Shown here piece by piece: positions 52,564 through 61,102 of a DNA stretch of 64,000 nt. The notes beneath the pieces are model-generated. The model was not told the origin of the DNA. It did no database searches and was given only the letters and a program-made list of their open reading frames with translations. The position numbers were made by a program, and so were the translations under genes. Origin of the DNA: Tritrichomonas musculus (Eukaryota; Parabasalia; Tritrichomonadida; Tritrichomonadidae); the NCBI GenBank assembly GCA_039105265.1, contig JAPFFF010000020.1, positions 2,125,001-2,189,000 on the forward strand, written 5' to 3'. How positions within the stretch are numbered: the stretch's first letter is position 1; each line of letters starts with the position of its first letter.

Positions 52564-53851
52564 AAAACCTTCATCTTATTTTTGGTTTGGGTTAACAGGT
52601 TAGATCTAACCCTATTTTTCTAACCTTTATTTTTTTAGTTAATTTTTTATCTTTCATTTACATAAACCTAATGATAGCGCAAACAAATACACAAGCTCAA
52701 GCCGACTTCAATGTTAATGAATATCTTGTTGACCTAATACCTAAACCAATATCTGATGTAAATGGGAAAGTTGATAAGTATTATGATATTCATGGAAACC
52801 CTATTAAGCCTCTTGTGGAAGTTAGTTGTGAGAAGGAATTAAACACAAAGAGAATGATTATGAGGGATTTGCTAACCAATAACTATAATCCTGATGCTTA
52901 TGATGTTAAGTTTGAGCACAACAATAAATATATCAAAGACGTTTTCACTATGATTTCAAGTCTTCCAAAGATAATGCCAATATCACAGACAAAACCATTT
53001 GAACCAATATTTAATGAAATAGAAGTATTAAAGACAGATAGTGCAGAACTTAAGAAGTTTCTACGTAAAATGAATGTACAGTTTGTTGGTTATTATTGTG
53101 ACCACAATGCTATGAATGAGAAGTGCGATAAAGTAGTGATGAGTACAAGTGAACTTTTGGAGAGTGAAGACTTTGAGAAATATAAAGAGTTTATTGAAAG
53201 ATACGCTAACTGTATATATGATGTATTCTGTTATTACTGGTATGATATGGAAAACAATAATAATCATGAGAGCTTAAGAAGTAAGGTTAATGAATTTCAT
53301 ATTGATTACAATACCTTATTGAAGCTTAGATGCTGTATTACGAGGATTAATACTAAAATATTTAATATCAATTCAAGTTCCAATAAACGTTGCAGTAAGT
53401 GTGAGGCCAAACAGAGATTATATGAATATACTTTGCGTGAAGTTCAACGTATGAGAGCTGAACAGGAAGAAATCGATAGGCAGTTTGATGAGTCTGATTA
53501 CGATTTAGCCAAGTTTATGCAGAACAATTATCCAAGCATTGATAGATTATTGTTAAAGGATGTTCAGCAGAGATATGCCAAAGAGTTTGGACAGAAATTA
53601 ACATTTGCACAATTAACAGAAAAGATTGAACAGACAGGCAAATGGAAGATAACAAAGGTTCATAACATTATGTATGTGAGTAAATTGTAAAGGTTAGAAA
53701 AATAGGGTTAGAACTAACCTGTTAACCCAAGGACCAAAAATACTAAAAAAATCATCTTATATTTTTGTTTATCAGATGACTCTGAATGGTTAGAAAAATA
53801 GGGTTAGAACTAACCTGTTCACCCAAACCAAAAATAAGATGAAGGTTTTTT
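52562..53851. repeat. 1.3-kb cassette bounded by about 64-bp inverted repeats
   Basis: The left copy is at 52562-52627 and its inverted partner at about 53788-53851 (shared text GGTTAGAAAAATAGGG and CCAAAAATAAGATGAAGG). A second, less complete inverted copy lies at 53689-53739. Each contains a small internal palindrome (GGTTAGATCTAACC or GGTTAGAACTAACC). The single gene between them is 52671-53690. The repeats could be the ends of a small mobile cassette, or transcription terminators of the convergent genes. Confidence 0.7.
52671..53690 (+). CDS. Hypothetical protein in the inverted-repeat cassette, possible DNA-binding C-terminus
   Basis: The 339 residues begin MIAQTNTQAQADFN. I recognise no family. 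A CxxC motif (RCSKCEAK) lies near residue 245 and is followed by a charged helix. The last 60 residues (YAKEFGQKLTFAQLTEKIEQ and TGKWKITKVHNIMYVSKL) look like a winged helix of the type seen at the end of viral primase-helicases; this is tentative. The gene is flanked on both sides by inverted repeats and may travel with them. Confidence 0.6.
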   Translation: MIAQTNTQAQADFNVNEYLVDLIPKPISDVNGKVDKYYDIHGNPIKPLVEVSCEKELNTKRMIMRDLLTNNYNPDAYDVKFEHNNKYIKDVFTMISSLPKIMPISQTKPFEPIFNEIEVLKTDSAELKKFLRKMNVQFVGYYCDHNAMNEKCDKVVMSTSELLESEDFEKYKEFIERYANCIYDVFCYYWYDMENNNNHESLRSKVNEFHIDYNTLLKLRCCITRINTKIFNINSSSNKRCSKCEAKQRLYEYTLREVQRMRAEQEEIDRQFDESDYDLAKFMQNNYPSIDRLLLKDVQQRYAKEFGQKLTFAQLTEKIEQTGKWKITKVHNIMYVSKL

Positions 53852-53855
53852 GTTT

Positions 53856-54110
53856 TCATGCTTCTTTCTTCTCAGCAGTAACCATTTCAGCAATTTTCTT
53901 CAATTCCTCTAACTCTTGCTTCTTTCTTTGTCTATATTCTTTTTGTTGTTGTCGTCTGGCTTCAAGTCTTTCTTCAGGGGTATTATATTTACTCTTCCTG
54001 CCTCTTTTCGGGGTATCCATTGACGTCAGATTCTCACTTGACTTCGATTTGGACAATTTCTTTATTACTTCTGTTTTCTTGAATTGGTTTAGGTCTATTT
54101 TACTCGTCAT
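53856..54110 (-). CDS. Small basic protein with AT-hook-like and bZIP-like text
   Basis: The 84 residues include PKRGRKSKY, close to an AT-hook core, then ARRQQQKEYRQRKKQELEEL, a basic helix running into a short leucine-containing coil as in bZIP-like proteins. It is probably a DNA-binding protein that acts on the element's genome or transcription. It is convergent with the gene at 52671. Confidence 0.55.
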   Translation of the reverse strand: MTSKIDLNQFKKTEVIKKLSKSKSSENLTSMDTPKRGRKSKYNTPEERLEARRQQQKEYRQRKKQELEELKKIAEMVTAEKKEA

Positions 54111-54139
54111 TTTGATAAAAATAAAAAAACAAATAATAA

Positions 54140-54667
54140 TTACATATTAACTGCATGCTTAAGACACAAATGATATTTGTTAACTAATTCATTATATTCT
54201 TTGTTATATACTTGTTTGAAGTCAGTACATACTTCTCCATTATCATTTACTATCTTAATGGAATCTATCTTACGTATTGGATTAGCTTTCCCTACACAAC
54301 AGCCTACATCCTCATCAAGACTTATTTCTACCACCTCCGCCTTAATAATTGTTTTAATTATATTAGATAAGGCAGTAACAGGGACAATTATACAATTCTT
54401 TGATATTAAGTTGGATAATAATGCTTTGTCCTGGTCTAACAATATTTTTGCATACGTTTCAAGTATCACGTACTTAACATCCTTTGTTTCTTCTTCTTGA
54501 TTCTCTTCTAATTCAACATTACGAGTGATAACAATTTCTTCTTTTCCATCATCCCTTTTGTTTATAATAATATTATTATTTATATTGCTTGTTGACTGAG
54601 CTGCTGCTTGAGGTTCTAATGAAACGTTCGCCTGCACACCATTCGCTTGAGTTCTCTTCTTTATCAT
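54140..54667 (-). CDS. Polinton B hypothetical protein (175 residues)
   Basis: It begins MIKKRTQANGVQANVSL, with a disordered Gln/Asn-rich start and an acidic stretch (ELEENQEEET). A compact mixed alpha/beta C-terminal domain follows (YVILETYAKILLDQDKALLS; EVVEISLDEDVGCC). I do not recognise the family. It lies in the minus-strand run leading from the capsid module. Confidence 0.55.
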   Translation of the reverse strand: MIKKRTQANGVQANVSLEPQAAAQSTSNINNNIIINKRDDGKEEIVITRNVELEENQEEETKDVKYVILETYAKILLDQDKALLSNLISKNCIIVPVTALSNIIKTIIKAEVVEISLDEDVGCCVGKANPIRKIDSIKIVNDNGEVCTDFKQVYNKEYNELVNKYHLCLKHAVNM

Positions 54668-54695
54668 TTCCTTTCGAAAAAAAGTTGATAATCAA

Positions 54696-55124
54696 TCAGT
54701 AATGAATATTAGCTTGCTTAACATTAATTGGTTTAAAGTATCCAATCCTTCCTTTATTTCTTTCATCCGCTCTACCTTGTATTTCTCCTAATTTCTCTGG
54801 TTTCTTTAAGTATGGAGGAAGAATAGGAGCTTTGGGTGCTTTATCTTTCTTCAAATAATACCCTCCATCTGTAATACTAACAGGTGGTTCGTGTAATGGT
54901 TTTGTTTTATGTTGATTACTCTTTGGTGGTTTGACTGGTTTGTTTTCCATATACTTTGTTGGTGGTCTATTAATTCTTGGGTTAAACGTAACTGCGTAAG
55001 TATTGTCATTAGAAAATATGCCGAAGTGATTAAACTCTATTGTCTTCTCAGTCTTAGTTCCTTCATTAAACATTGCCCCTTCTGCTCCAACTGTAGTAGA
55101 ATTTGGATTTCTGTACTTATTCAT
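54696..55124 (-). CDS. Polinton B proline-rich hypothetical protein
   Basis: I use the ATG at 55124 (MNKYRNPNSTTVGAEG); the upstream in-frame start is TTG. About 142 residues, with many short Pro/Lys motifs (KPVKPPKS, LPPYLKKPEKL) and no hydrophobic helix. It is likely disordered. It might be a core or scaffold protein of the particle, but nothing in the sequence proves it. Confidence 0.5.
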   Translation of the reverse strand: MNKYRNPNSTTVGAEGAMFNEGTKTEKTIEFNHFGIFSNDNTYAVTFNPRINRPPTKYMENKPVKPPKSNQHKTKPLHEPPVSITDGGYYLKKDKAPKAPILPPYLKKPEKLGEIQGRADERNKGRIGYFKPINVKQANIHY

Positions 55125-55170
55125 TTCTTTTTCAAAAAAAAATTGGTCAGTCGAGATTCCGACCAATGAC

Positions 55171-55620
55171 TTACAGAACTAGCTCTTGATGGAGACCGAT
55201 AAATAGTTCGGGTGTATTTAATTCATATTTCTTACGTAATTCCTCTATCATTGTTTTAGTCTTTTTAGATGCTAATTCTATTGAATAATTGTAGTAACTG
55301 TATTCCCCATATTCTTGTTCCTTATTTGAACCATTAACAAAGAATTCTTGCATTTTATAATTAATTTTCCTTCTTGAGTTAGTATTTAATACTATGTGTT
55401 CTATATCATATTCCTTAATTTTGTCCGGATATATCCTCCATACGTTCTTGTCCGCCTTAATTGATATGTAGATGACTTTTGCTAAATATTTATTTTTTGA
55501 AAGTTGAATTGGATATCGATCACAAAGGATAGCGAAATTACTTTCCTTAAAATCTTCTGGGTTATCAGCGAGGGAAATAACATTATTGACGTAATCATAT
55601 ACCTTGAATTGTTGCTCCAT
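55171..55620 (-). CDS. Polinton B hypothetical protein (149 residues)
   Basis: It begins MEQQFKVYDYVNNVISL. Compact alpha/beta text with a basic patch (NTNSRRKINYKM) and a helical C-terminus (KTMIEELRKKYELN). No family is recognised. It is co-oriented with its neighbours at short spacing. Confidence 0.55.
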   Translation of the reverse strand: MEQQFKVYDYVNNVISLADNPEDFKESNFAILCDRYPIQLSKNKYLAKVIYISIKADKNVWRIYPDKIKEYDIEHIVLNTNSRRKINYKMQEFFVNGSNKEQEYGEYSYYNYSIELASKKTKTMIEELRKKYELNTPELFIGLHQELVL

Positions 55621-55656
55621 TTTGTATGGAAATAAAAAAATATAAATAAAATTTTT

Positions 55657-56268
55657 TTAGTCTAATCCGTATTGTTGTTTGAAAGTATGGATGTAGAATG
55701 TTGTTTTAGTGTGGTTAACATCTCTTGTCGCAATGAATTTTCTACCACTTTTAGCTGTATTAATGTGCATAACTCTATAAACATCATCAGTTATCCTTTG
55801 GTAAAAGATATCTTCTTCAGTTTCTTCATTATAATAATAATAATATTCTTTTTCAGCAAATACTCTTCTTTCCTTTTTCAAATCATAGTGAGTAATAACA
55901 ATTGCTTCGTCTGGTATATTGTCTATAAATTCATATGAAACGCCGTTGTTTGATGACTTGTTTCTCATGTTCTCTCTTACTGAAACCCAACGAAGATTGC
56001 TCAAATGATAATCAGATCTATCTTTATTAAGGTGATCAACTTGAGGAAGATTATTCGGATTAGGTAAGAATTGCTTTGCTATGATTTGATGTTTGTTGAT
56101 CTTGTTGCTATTAATACACACACTTGCATAACCATTGCTTTTGTTTATGCATTCCTTTACTTCATAATGATTATCTTTTCTTCGAATGGTGTAGGGAAAA
56201 TCATTTAAGATCTCATAATCAGGATACTCATTTATTGTAACAAATTCGATTGCTTGTTGTTCTGTCAT
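55657..56268 (-). CDS. HNH endonuclease with NUMOD4-like N-terminus (second copy)
   Basis: This 203-residue protein has DYEILNDFPYTIRRKDNHYE (16-35) and the HNH core LPQVDHLNKDRSDYHLSNLRW. It has the same C-terminal architecture as the gene at 52000, which is on the opposite strand (the aligned cores agree at well over half their positions). A run of tyrosines (EYYYYYNEETEED) lies in its C-terminal half. It sits between the capsid gene and small genes, so a selfish homing role is plausible. Confidence 0.85.
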   Translation of the reverse strand: MTEQQAIEFVTINEYPDYEILNDFPYTIRRKDNHYEVKECINKSNGYASVCINSNKINKHQIIAKQFLPNPNNLPQVDHLNKDRSDYHLSNLRWVSVRENMRNKSSNNGVSYEFIDNIPDEAIVITHYDLKKERRVFAEKEYYYYYNEETEEDIFYQRITDDVYRVMHINTAKSGRKFIATRDVNHTKTTFYIHTFKQQYGLD

Positions 56269-56336
56269 TTTGTATTTATGTATAGTGATAATAAAAAAAT
56301 AAAATTAAATTAGAAAGATGCAATTATTTTTGTTAC

Positions 56337-57983
56337 TTAATCCCTTGAGGTCAAGTCATAGTTCCCTAAGCGAACTAAAGGTGGCATGCCATTCGGTTGA
56401 ACTAAGATAGATATAGATGAATCAAATAAGAGACAAATTAAAGGTGGAGTTTGAGTAGCTTTTGCATATGTATTGTCACCTGTTTCTTGTGTTACATTTA
56501 TTTCAAAATTAATAGGTGACAAAGAGGTTAATCCTTGTTGATATGTATTATCAGTTTCTGTAGGTAATCCGATAAAGAAACTACTCTTGTCATTTGGATG
56601 AATTCCCTTTGTATACATAAATTTAGGTTTATTAGTAGCCGTATCTCTATCACAATATGTTAAACTGTTTACTACTTCCTTATTAAAACCACTTTGTCCT
56701 CCATTCACGTTCATTGCGTTCTGACAATATTCTAAGAACTCTGGGTATTCATCTGTCGTGCCAAATGGTTTAGCAGGAATGTTACCGTAACCTCCACAGT
56801 TTAATTGAAATGATTTAAAGTTAGGATTCTTAAAGTATGTATGATGAGTATGCTTTATAGGAAATAATAGGTATATCGAATCAACAAAGCGAGGAGTGAT
56901 TGTGCAAGTAGTCTTATCATTCGGATTATTTAACGGGGTAGTAGTAGTGTAAACAGAAAGTGTTTGAGTAGGAAATGTTAGTGGATGAGTTGGATCAGCA
57001 TACCTTTGAACAAGACTAGAGTAAATATTATCCTCAATACCAAAGCACGGTATAATAGATGAACATTCAGTTATACGGTATTCAGCTACTTGAAATGTTT
57101 TCGAACTTGTATTCAGTTTAGTAAAGCTTATATTAACAGCTGCTGATGTTGTTCCTCTATTAACAGTTTCTACCTCTGTTCCTGTGTACATAGTGATTAG
57201 TTCGCCAATTGGTCTAAATTCATTAGTAATAGGTTCTAATTTATATTTTGAATTAGCACTATAATCATGTTCGAACTCTTTTCCTGGACCCATTGGACAA
57301 CATACCATACCTGCACATGAAAAGAATAATCGGAGTTCAATCTTGCCTGCAAATGCTGGAAGGTATTTAATATTGGATAATGGTAAGAACCTTCTTAAAT
57401 CAATCTTTAGGTGAATTTTATATTTTTTGTCTTTCCATCCTTCGGCCCAATCAACAATAAATCCTGTTCTGCTGCCAGATTTACCATTCCATATATCTTT
57501 ATGTCTTGCCTTTGAATATACATCTGCTCTCTTTGTTGTTTCATTGGCGCAACATGCAGTTAGAAATGATTCTTCGCAACCAAAGTTCTGGGTATATATC
57601 GTTATTCCGTTAGCTACTATTTCATATTTCTCAACAGCATCTCTAGCATCCTTGAAACCAAACCATACTTTATTAAAATGATATCCATCACCTGTTACTG
57701 CAGTTATCTTACTGTCAGCAACTTCTTTTATTTTTACTTCCATATCTGCTCTAATAAATCCATTATATATATCTGCAGTATTATTCGTATTAGGTGATAT
57801 AATTGCACTTGTATATGAGCCTTGAGTTATTGGAGGCGATGGAGAATATGATGTTTGTGGACTAATTGTGTATTGCTTGTTGGTATCTGATAAGGCTATA
57901 CAATTATCAACAATATCAAAATAGCTAGCAATTTGGGTACATGTTTCAGCTGACGTCCTTAGTTCAATTTCTGGATTTAACAT
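56337..57983 (-). CDS. mcp: Major capsid protein, double jelly-roll type
   Basis: I start at the ATG at 57983 (MLNPEIELRTSAETC); upstream only TTG is available. About 548 residues, mostly beta strands. Features typical of Polinton and other double jelly-roll capsid proteins are a conserved segment on virion-surface geometry (YHFNKVWFGFKDARDAVEKY), the region KIHLKIDLRRFLPLSNIKYL between strands, LRLFFSCAG, and a second domain with YRITECSSIIPCFG. The protein would form trimeric capsomers. It belongs to a minus-strand morphogenesis run with the ATPase and small basic proteins. Identification rests on size, position and these segments and not on a structural match. Confidence 0.8.
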   Translation of the reverse strand: MLNPEIELRTSAETCTQIASYFDIVDNCIALSDTNKQYTISPQTSYSPSPPITQGSYTSAIISPNTNNTADIYNGFIRADMEVKIKEVADSKITAVTGDGYHFNKVWFGFKDARDAVEKYEIVANGITIYTQNFGCEESFLTACCANETTKRADVYSKARHKDIWNGKSGSRTGFIVDWAEGWKDKKYKIHLKIDLRRFLPLSNIKYLPAFAGKIELRLFFSCAGMVCCPMGPGKEFEHDYSANSKYKLEPITNEFRPIGELITMYTGTEVETVNRGTTSAAVNISFTKLNTSSKTFQVAEYRITECSSIIPCFGIEDNIYSSLVQRYADPTHPLTFPTQTLSVYTTTTPLNNPNDKTTCTITPRFVDSIYLLFPIKHTHHTYFKNPNFKSFQLNCGGYGNIPAKPFGTTDEYPEFLEYCQNAMNVNGGQSGFNKEVVNSLTYCDRDTATNKPKFMYTKGIHPNDKSSFFIGLPTETDNTYQQGLTSLSPINFEINVTQETGDNTYAKATQTPPLICLLFDSSISILVQPNGMPPLVRLGNYDLTSRD

Positions 57984-58014
57984 ATTTTCTTTTGAGAAAA
58001 ATAACAAAAGCAAA

Positions 58015-58569
58015 TTAAATCATATCAGAGAAAATATTATTTCGTCTTCTACGAATAGGTTGAGGTGGGATTACTGGTATTGGTTCCTCTTCTGATTCGT
58101 CTTCTATTTGATTTGGTTCTTGGCTCAAGGCGTTTATGTATTGTGGCTGAGTAAACTGTGGATAATATGGTTTTCTCATTTGTTTTTGTATTACATCTTT
58201 TATCATTTTCTTCTGTTCCTTCTTAGCCCTTTCATTTTTAAACTCTTCACCTAATAGCTTTAATTGGTTTAGTATTTCTATATTTATTGTTGGATCATAT
58301 ACTTGTTTTGGTTGTTCTTCTATTATTGGTTTTTTGGGTTTTGGTATTTCCTCAGGTGGGTCGGAATTCTGACCAACAACTTTTTCTTCAATCGTTTCTG
58401 TTTTAGTTAATGGTTCAGGTGGTGGTTTCGTTAATGGTTGCTCTCTTCTTTTTACTATATATTTGTTTTCTTTTTTGGTAGGAAGCACATCCCAATCAGG
58501 GTCCTCACGACCATTAAGCCAGTTCTGTATTACTTGTAATCTTTTTGATCCTGTCAAATGCTTAGACAT
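58015..58569 (-). CDS. Polinton B Pro/Lys/Glu-rich protein (184 residues)
   Basis: It begins MSKHLTGSKRLQVIQNW, with a long Pro/Glu/Lys-rich low-complexity middle (PPPEPLTKTETIEEK), a helical segment (LLGEEFKNERAKKEQKKM) and a basic end (RRRRNNIFSDMI). It is likely an internal virion or scaffold-like protein, judged only by composition and by its place next to the capsid gene. Confidence 0.55.
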   Translation of the reverse strand: MSKHLTGSKRLQVIQNWLNGREDPDWDVLPTKKENKYIVKRREQPLTKPPPEPLTKTETIEEKVVGQNSDPPEEIPKPKKPIIEEQPKQVYDPTINIEILNQLKLLGEEFKNERAKKEQKKMIKDVIQKQMRKPYYPQFTQPQYINALSQEPNQIEDESEEEPIPVIPPQPIRRRRNNIFSDMI

Positions 58570-58600
58570 TTAATTGATAAAAAAATCATTTTATTGAGTT

Positions 58601-59134
58601 TTATTGAGTTTTCTTTGTTTTTCTTGATTTCTTTCTCTTTCTTTTATTCAATTTCGCTATATGTGCTTCTGCTTCGTCCACATATTTACTTCTGTTCTGA
58701 TATATTTTATAAGCAGCTGGCTTTCTCGAATAATGAATGCGTGGAAAATCTGCATACATTACATTACTACCTAACGGATTAGGTTGTCTTTCTGCTATAT
58801 TCTTTTCTAATGCTGCCTTTACTTCTCCTTCTCTTATTCCACTTGCTATTGTTGTCAATCCTTTACCTATACCTATTGCTGCTGGATTACCCGTTATTGT
58901 TCCCAAAGCTTGTGTTGCTCCTCCTATAGTATTTAATATTGGTGCCTTATTTTTCCAAGCCCATTTACCAGCTTTACCAACTGCACTATCACCAATGAAT
59001 TTGCCTACTTTACCAACACCAGATTTTACCGAATTCCATGCATTATTTATAAACTTACCCAAAAATCCACCACCAGAATTTTGCGATGTCGTTTGTTCAA
59101 TTTTATCTGTTTCAGAACCTTCATTCATTGTCAT
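58601..59134 (-). CDS. Small Gly/Ala-rich membrane-active-like virion protein
   Basis: This 177-residue protein has amphipathic, Gly-rich text (GGFLGKFINNAWNSVKSG; VGKFIGDSAVGKAGKWAWKN). A hydrophobic stretch follows (IGGATQALGTITGNPAAIGIG), then a very basic end (NKRKRKKSRKTKKT). Adenovirus protein VI-like and other small membrane-modifying capsid proteins share this composition, and Polintons often encode one between capsid and ATPase. The assignment is inferred. Confidence 0.6.
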   Translation of the reverse strand: MTMNEGSETDKIEQTTSQNSGGGFLGKFINNAWNSVKSGVGKVGKFIGDSAVGKAGKWAWKNKAPILNTIGGATQALGTITGNPAAIGIGKGLTTIASGIREGEVKAALEKNIAERQPNPLGSNVMYADFPRIHYSRKPAAYKIYQNRSKYVDEAEAHIAKLNKRKRKKSRKTKKTQ

Positions 59135-59140
59135 TTAATA

Positions 59141-59995
59141 TCAGTCAAAGTAATATTTATTGGCGGTTATGTTCATAATAAATTTTGAATGAAGATCTCT
59201 ATGCTGTAAATATTCTTTTACCGTCTTCTTGATATTAAGGTTGTTATTTGTTTGTTGAAGCAAGGAAGTAAAATCTTCTTCTGAGTATCCACTATAGCAT
59301 ATGATATCCGTGGCCAATCTTTTTGCATTTATGTGTACGAATCTGATTGTCTGAATAGCCATGATGCAGGTAATATTATAATGTCTTGTCTTGGTTAATA
59401 GTCTAAGGAATTCAGTATTGTTATGTGTCAATAAATCACTTCCTGCACAGTCATCCAATATTATTAGTGTGTTATATGGGTAAGAAGAGGTTTGGTATTT
59501 TACTAACTTATTGGCTATATATACTATTCTATCATCTATTTCTTGGAGGGAGTGCTTGTTTATAAGTCTCTGCATTTCTTCATTTGTTTCCTTCATTTTT
59601 GATAATACATGTTTAACCATTGCATAATATTTTATTTTTCTTTTGAGGTGTTTCTTTAGGTAATCCATCAATTGGGATTCATTAAGATATACTATTGGTG
59701 TCTTTACCTCTTTACTCATTGCCTCAGCCGTTTTGTCTGCTTTTCCAGAACTTGAGCAAAATATTATTTTTTGATAGTACGGATGCTTAAATAGACGTTC
59801 AGTAATTAGTATGTGTTTCCACAACCAATAACTCTTACCTGCACCTGGTTTACCAATAAGAAAATAAATTCCATTCGTACTAAATGGATATGAAGGATGG
59901 AGAGGTTTCATCAGTGCTGCCTCTATCTCTTTCTGGTTCTTCTTCATTGTCTTTTGGATTAAGGATTCCACTTCTTTCATTATTTGTTTAGACAT
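59141..59995 (-). CDS. Genome-packaging ATPase, A32/FtsK-HerA type
   Basis: This 284-residue protein has Walker A GKPGAGKS (residues 48-55) and Walker B LIILDD (177-182). The sensor-like segment TKTRHYNITCIMAIQ follows, as in A32-like packaging ATPases of Polintons and large DNA viruses. It would pump the DNA into the capsid. It lies between the small virion protein and the integrase, in the same orientation, at spacings of 6 and 10 bp. Confidence 0.9.
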   Translation of the reverse strand: MSKQIMKEVESLIQKTMKKNQKEIEAALMKPLHPSYPFSTNGIYFLIGKPGAGKSYWLWKHILITERLFKHPYYQKIIFCSSSGKADKTAEAMSKEVKTPIVYLNESQLMDYLKKHLKRKIKYYAMVKHVLSKMKETNEEMQRLINKHSLQEIDDRIVYIANKLVKYQTSSYPYNTLIILDDCAGSDLLTHNNTEFLRLLTKTRHYNITCIMAIQTIRFVHINAKRLATDIICYSGYSEEDFTSLLQQTNNNLNIKKTVKEYLQHRDLHSKFIMNITANKYYFD

Positions 59996-60005
59996 TTATT
60001 TGTGG

Positions 60006-61091
60006 TTAAATCCATTTCTTTATATTGTTGGGTATATTTTTCTTCTTTGACCAGTAATCCACTTCAAGATTAGATAGCTTTGTTGGAGCACCTTCTCGTA
60101 AATTTTTAGCCGGTATGATGTCTTCTGTACCTTCGCTGTATTTAATTTTATATTTGTTCTTTGTTGTATCATAAGAAATAATCTTCTCCACAATACCTCT
60201 CTTGCCTCCCTTAAGTGTTTGTGCAATATTTTTGTTTTGTGTCTTGATTAACCTATAACCAGGGAGTTTGTCTATTGACTCATCTTTGGACTTAATTATA
60301 AATTGGTTCCCAGCCTTTGAATCAACTATATATGCTTCCTTGCTTACCTTGTTCCTGCGCTTCGAAAATGGCTCCTTGGCTTGAATAATTCTAACTCTAT
60401 CATTTGGCTTAAAGTCATATGGATTGTTTTGCGACTTGGTTTTTACATATTCTTTTTCATCTTTCTCTGTCATCTCGTTTGGTATCTTATAGTCCAATGA
60501 TCTGTGGGGAGAATTGTTGTATGAATCTATTAAACTATCCATTTCTTTCTCATTGATGAACCTGTTCTCGCCTACCATGTCTCTAATCGTTCTCATGAAC
60601 CTATTTATGATACCTAGTACATTATGATTATTATCCTCGGTAGTAGTGTAAACAATATTTTTGGTCTTCATCAACTGTAATACATCATTGGACAAGTAAG
60701 CAGCATCCTGGTCTGATGTTATCGAATAGACATCTGGCTCGTCCTCAAAAAATTTATTTAATGCCTTGACTACTTCTTTTGCACCTTTCCCCTTCATTGG
60801 ATAACAATATGCTTTTCTTGTGTTAATATTAATTAGCATCAAATAGTTGAGACCATCCTTTGTCTTATCATTGATGAATGTGTCCATTTGATATCCCCCA
60901 GAGTGTTTAGAATAGATATTCATAAACTTTGCCTTTGGTACCTTTACATCATGTACTATCTTCCTTAAATAATCTAATGCGGCTTCTTCTGTGAATCCAT
61001 ATCGTTTTGCGAGTGGAACAAATTTAGAGGCAGATCTCCAAGGAAAAAAAGAATGAAGCTCATTAATTGTCTTAAAATGCTTTTTGTTCAT
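60006..61091 (-). CDS. Polinton B integrase (retroviral-type)
   Basis: The 361 residues begin MNKKHFKTINELHSF with a short helical N-terminus. The rve-type core follows (YQMDTFINDKTKDGLNYLML; YSITSDQDAAYLSNDVLQLM; VLGIINRFMRTIRDM; LIDSYNNSPHRSLDYKIP). The C-terminus holds a segment like a chromo/SH3 domain (VEKIISYDTTKNKYKIKYSE). This is the enzyme that inserts the element. It is diverged from, and much shorter than, the integrase of element A. Confidence 0.88.
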   Translation of the reverse strand: MNKKHFKTINELHSFFPWRSASKFVPLAKRYGFTEEAALDYLRKIVHDVKVPKAKFMNIYSKHSGGYQMDTFINDKTKDGLNYLMLININTRKAYCYPMKGKGAKEVVKALNKFFEDEPDVYSITSDQDAAYLSNDVLQLMKTKNIVYTTTEDNNHNVLGIINRFMRTIRDMVGENRFINEKEMDSLIDSYNNSPHRSLDYKIPNEMTEKDEKEYVKTKSQNNPYDFKPNDRVRIIQAKEPFSKRRNKVSKEAYIVDSKAGNQFIIKSKDESIDKLPGYRLIKTQNKNIAQTLKGGKRGIVEKIISYDTTKNKYKIKYSEGTEDIIPAKNLREGAPTKLSNLEVDYWSKKKNIPNNIKKWI

Positions 61092-61102
61092 TTAAATTAG
61101 TC

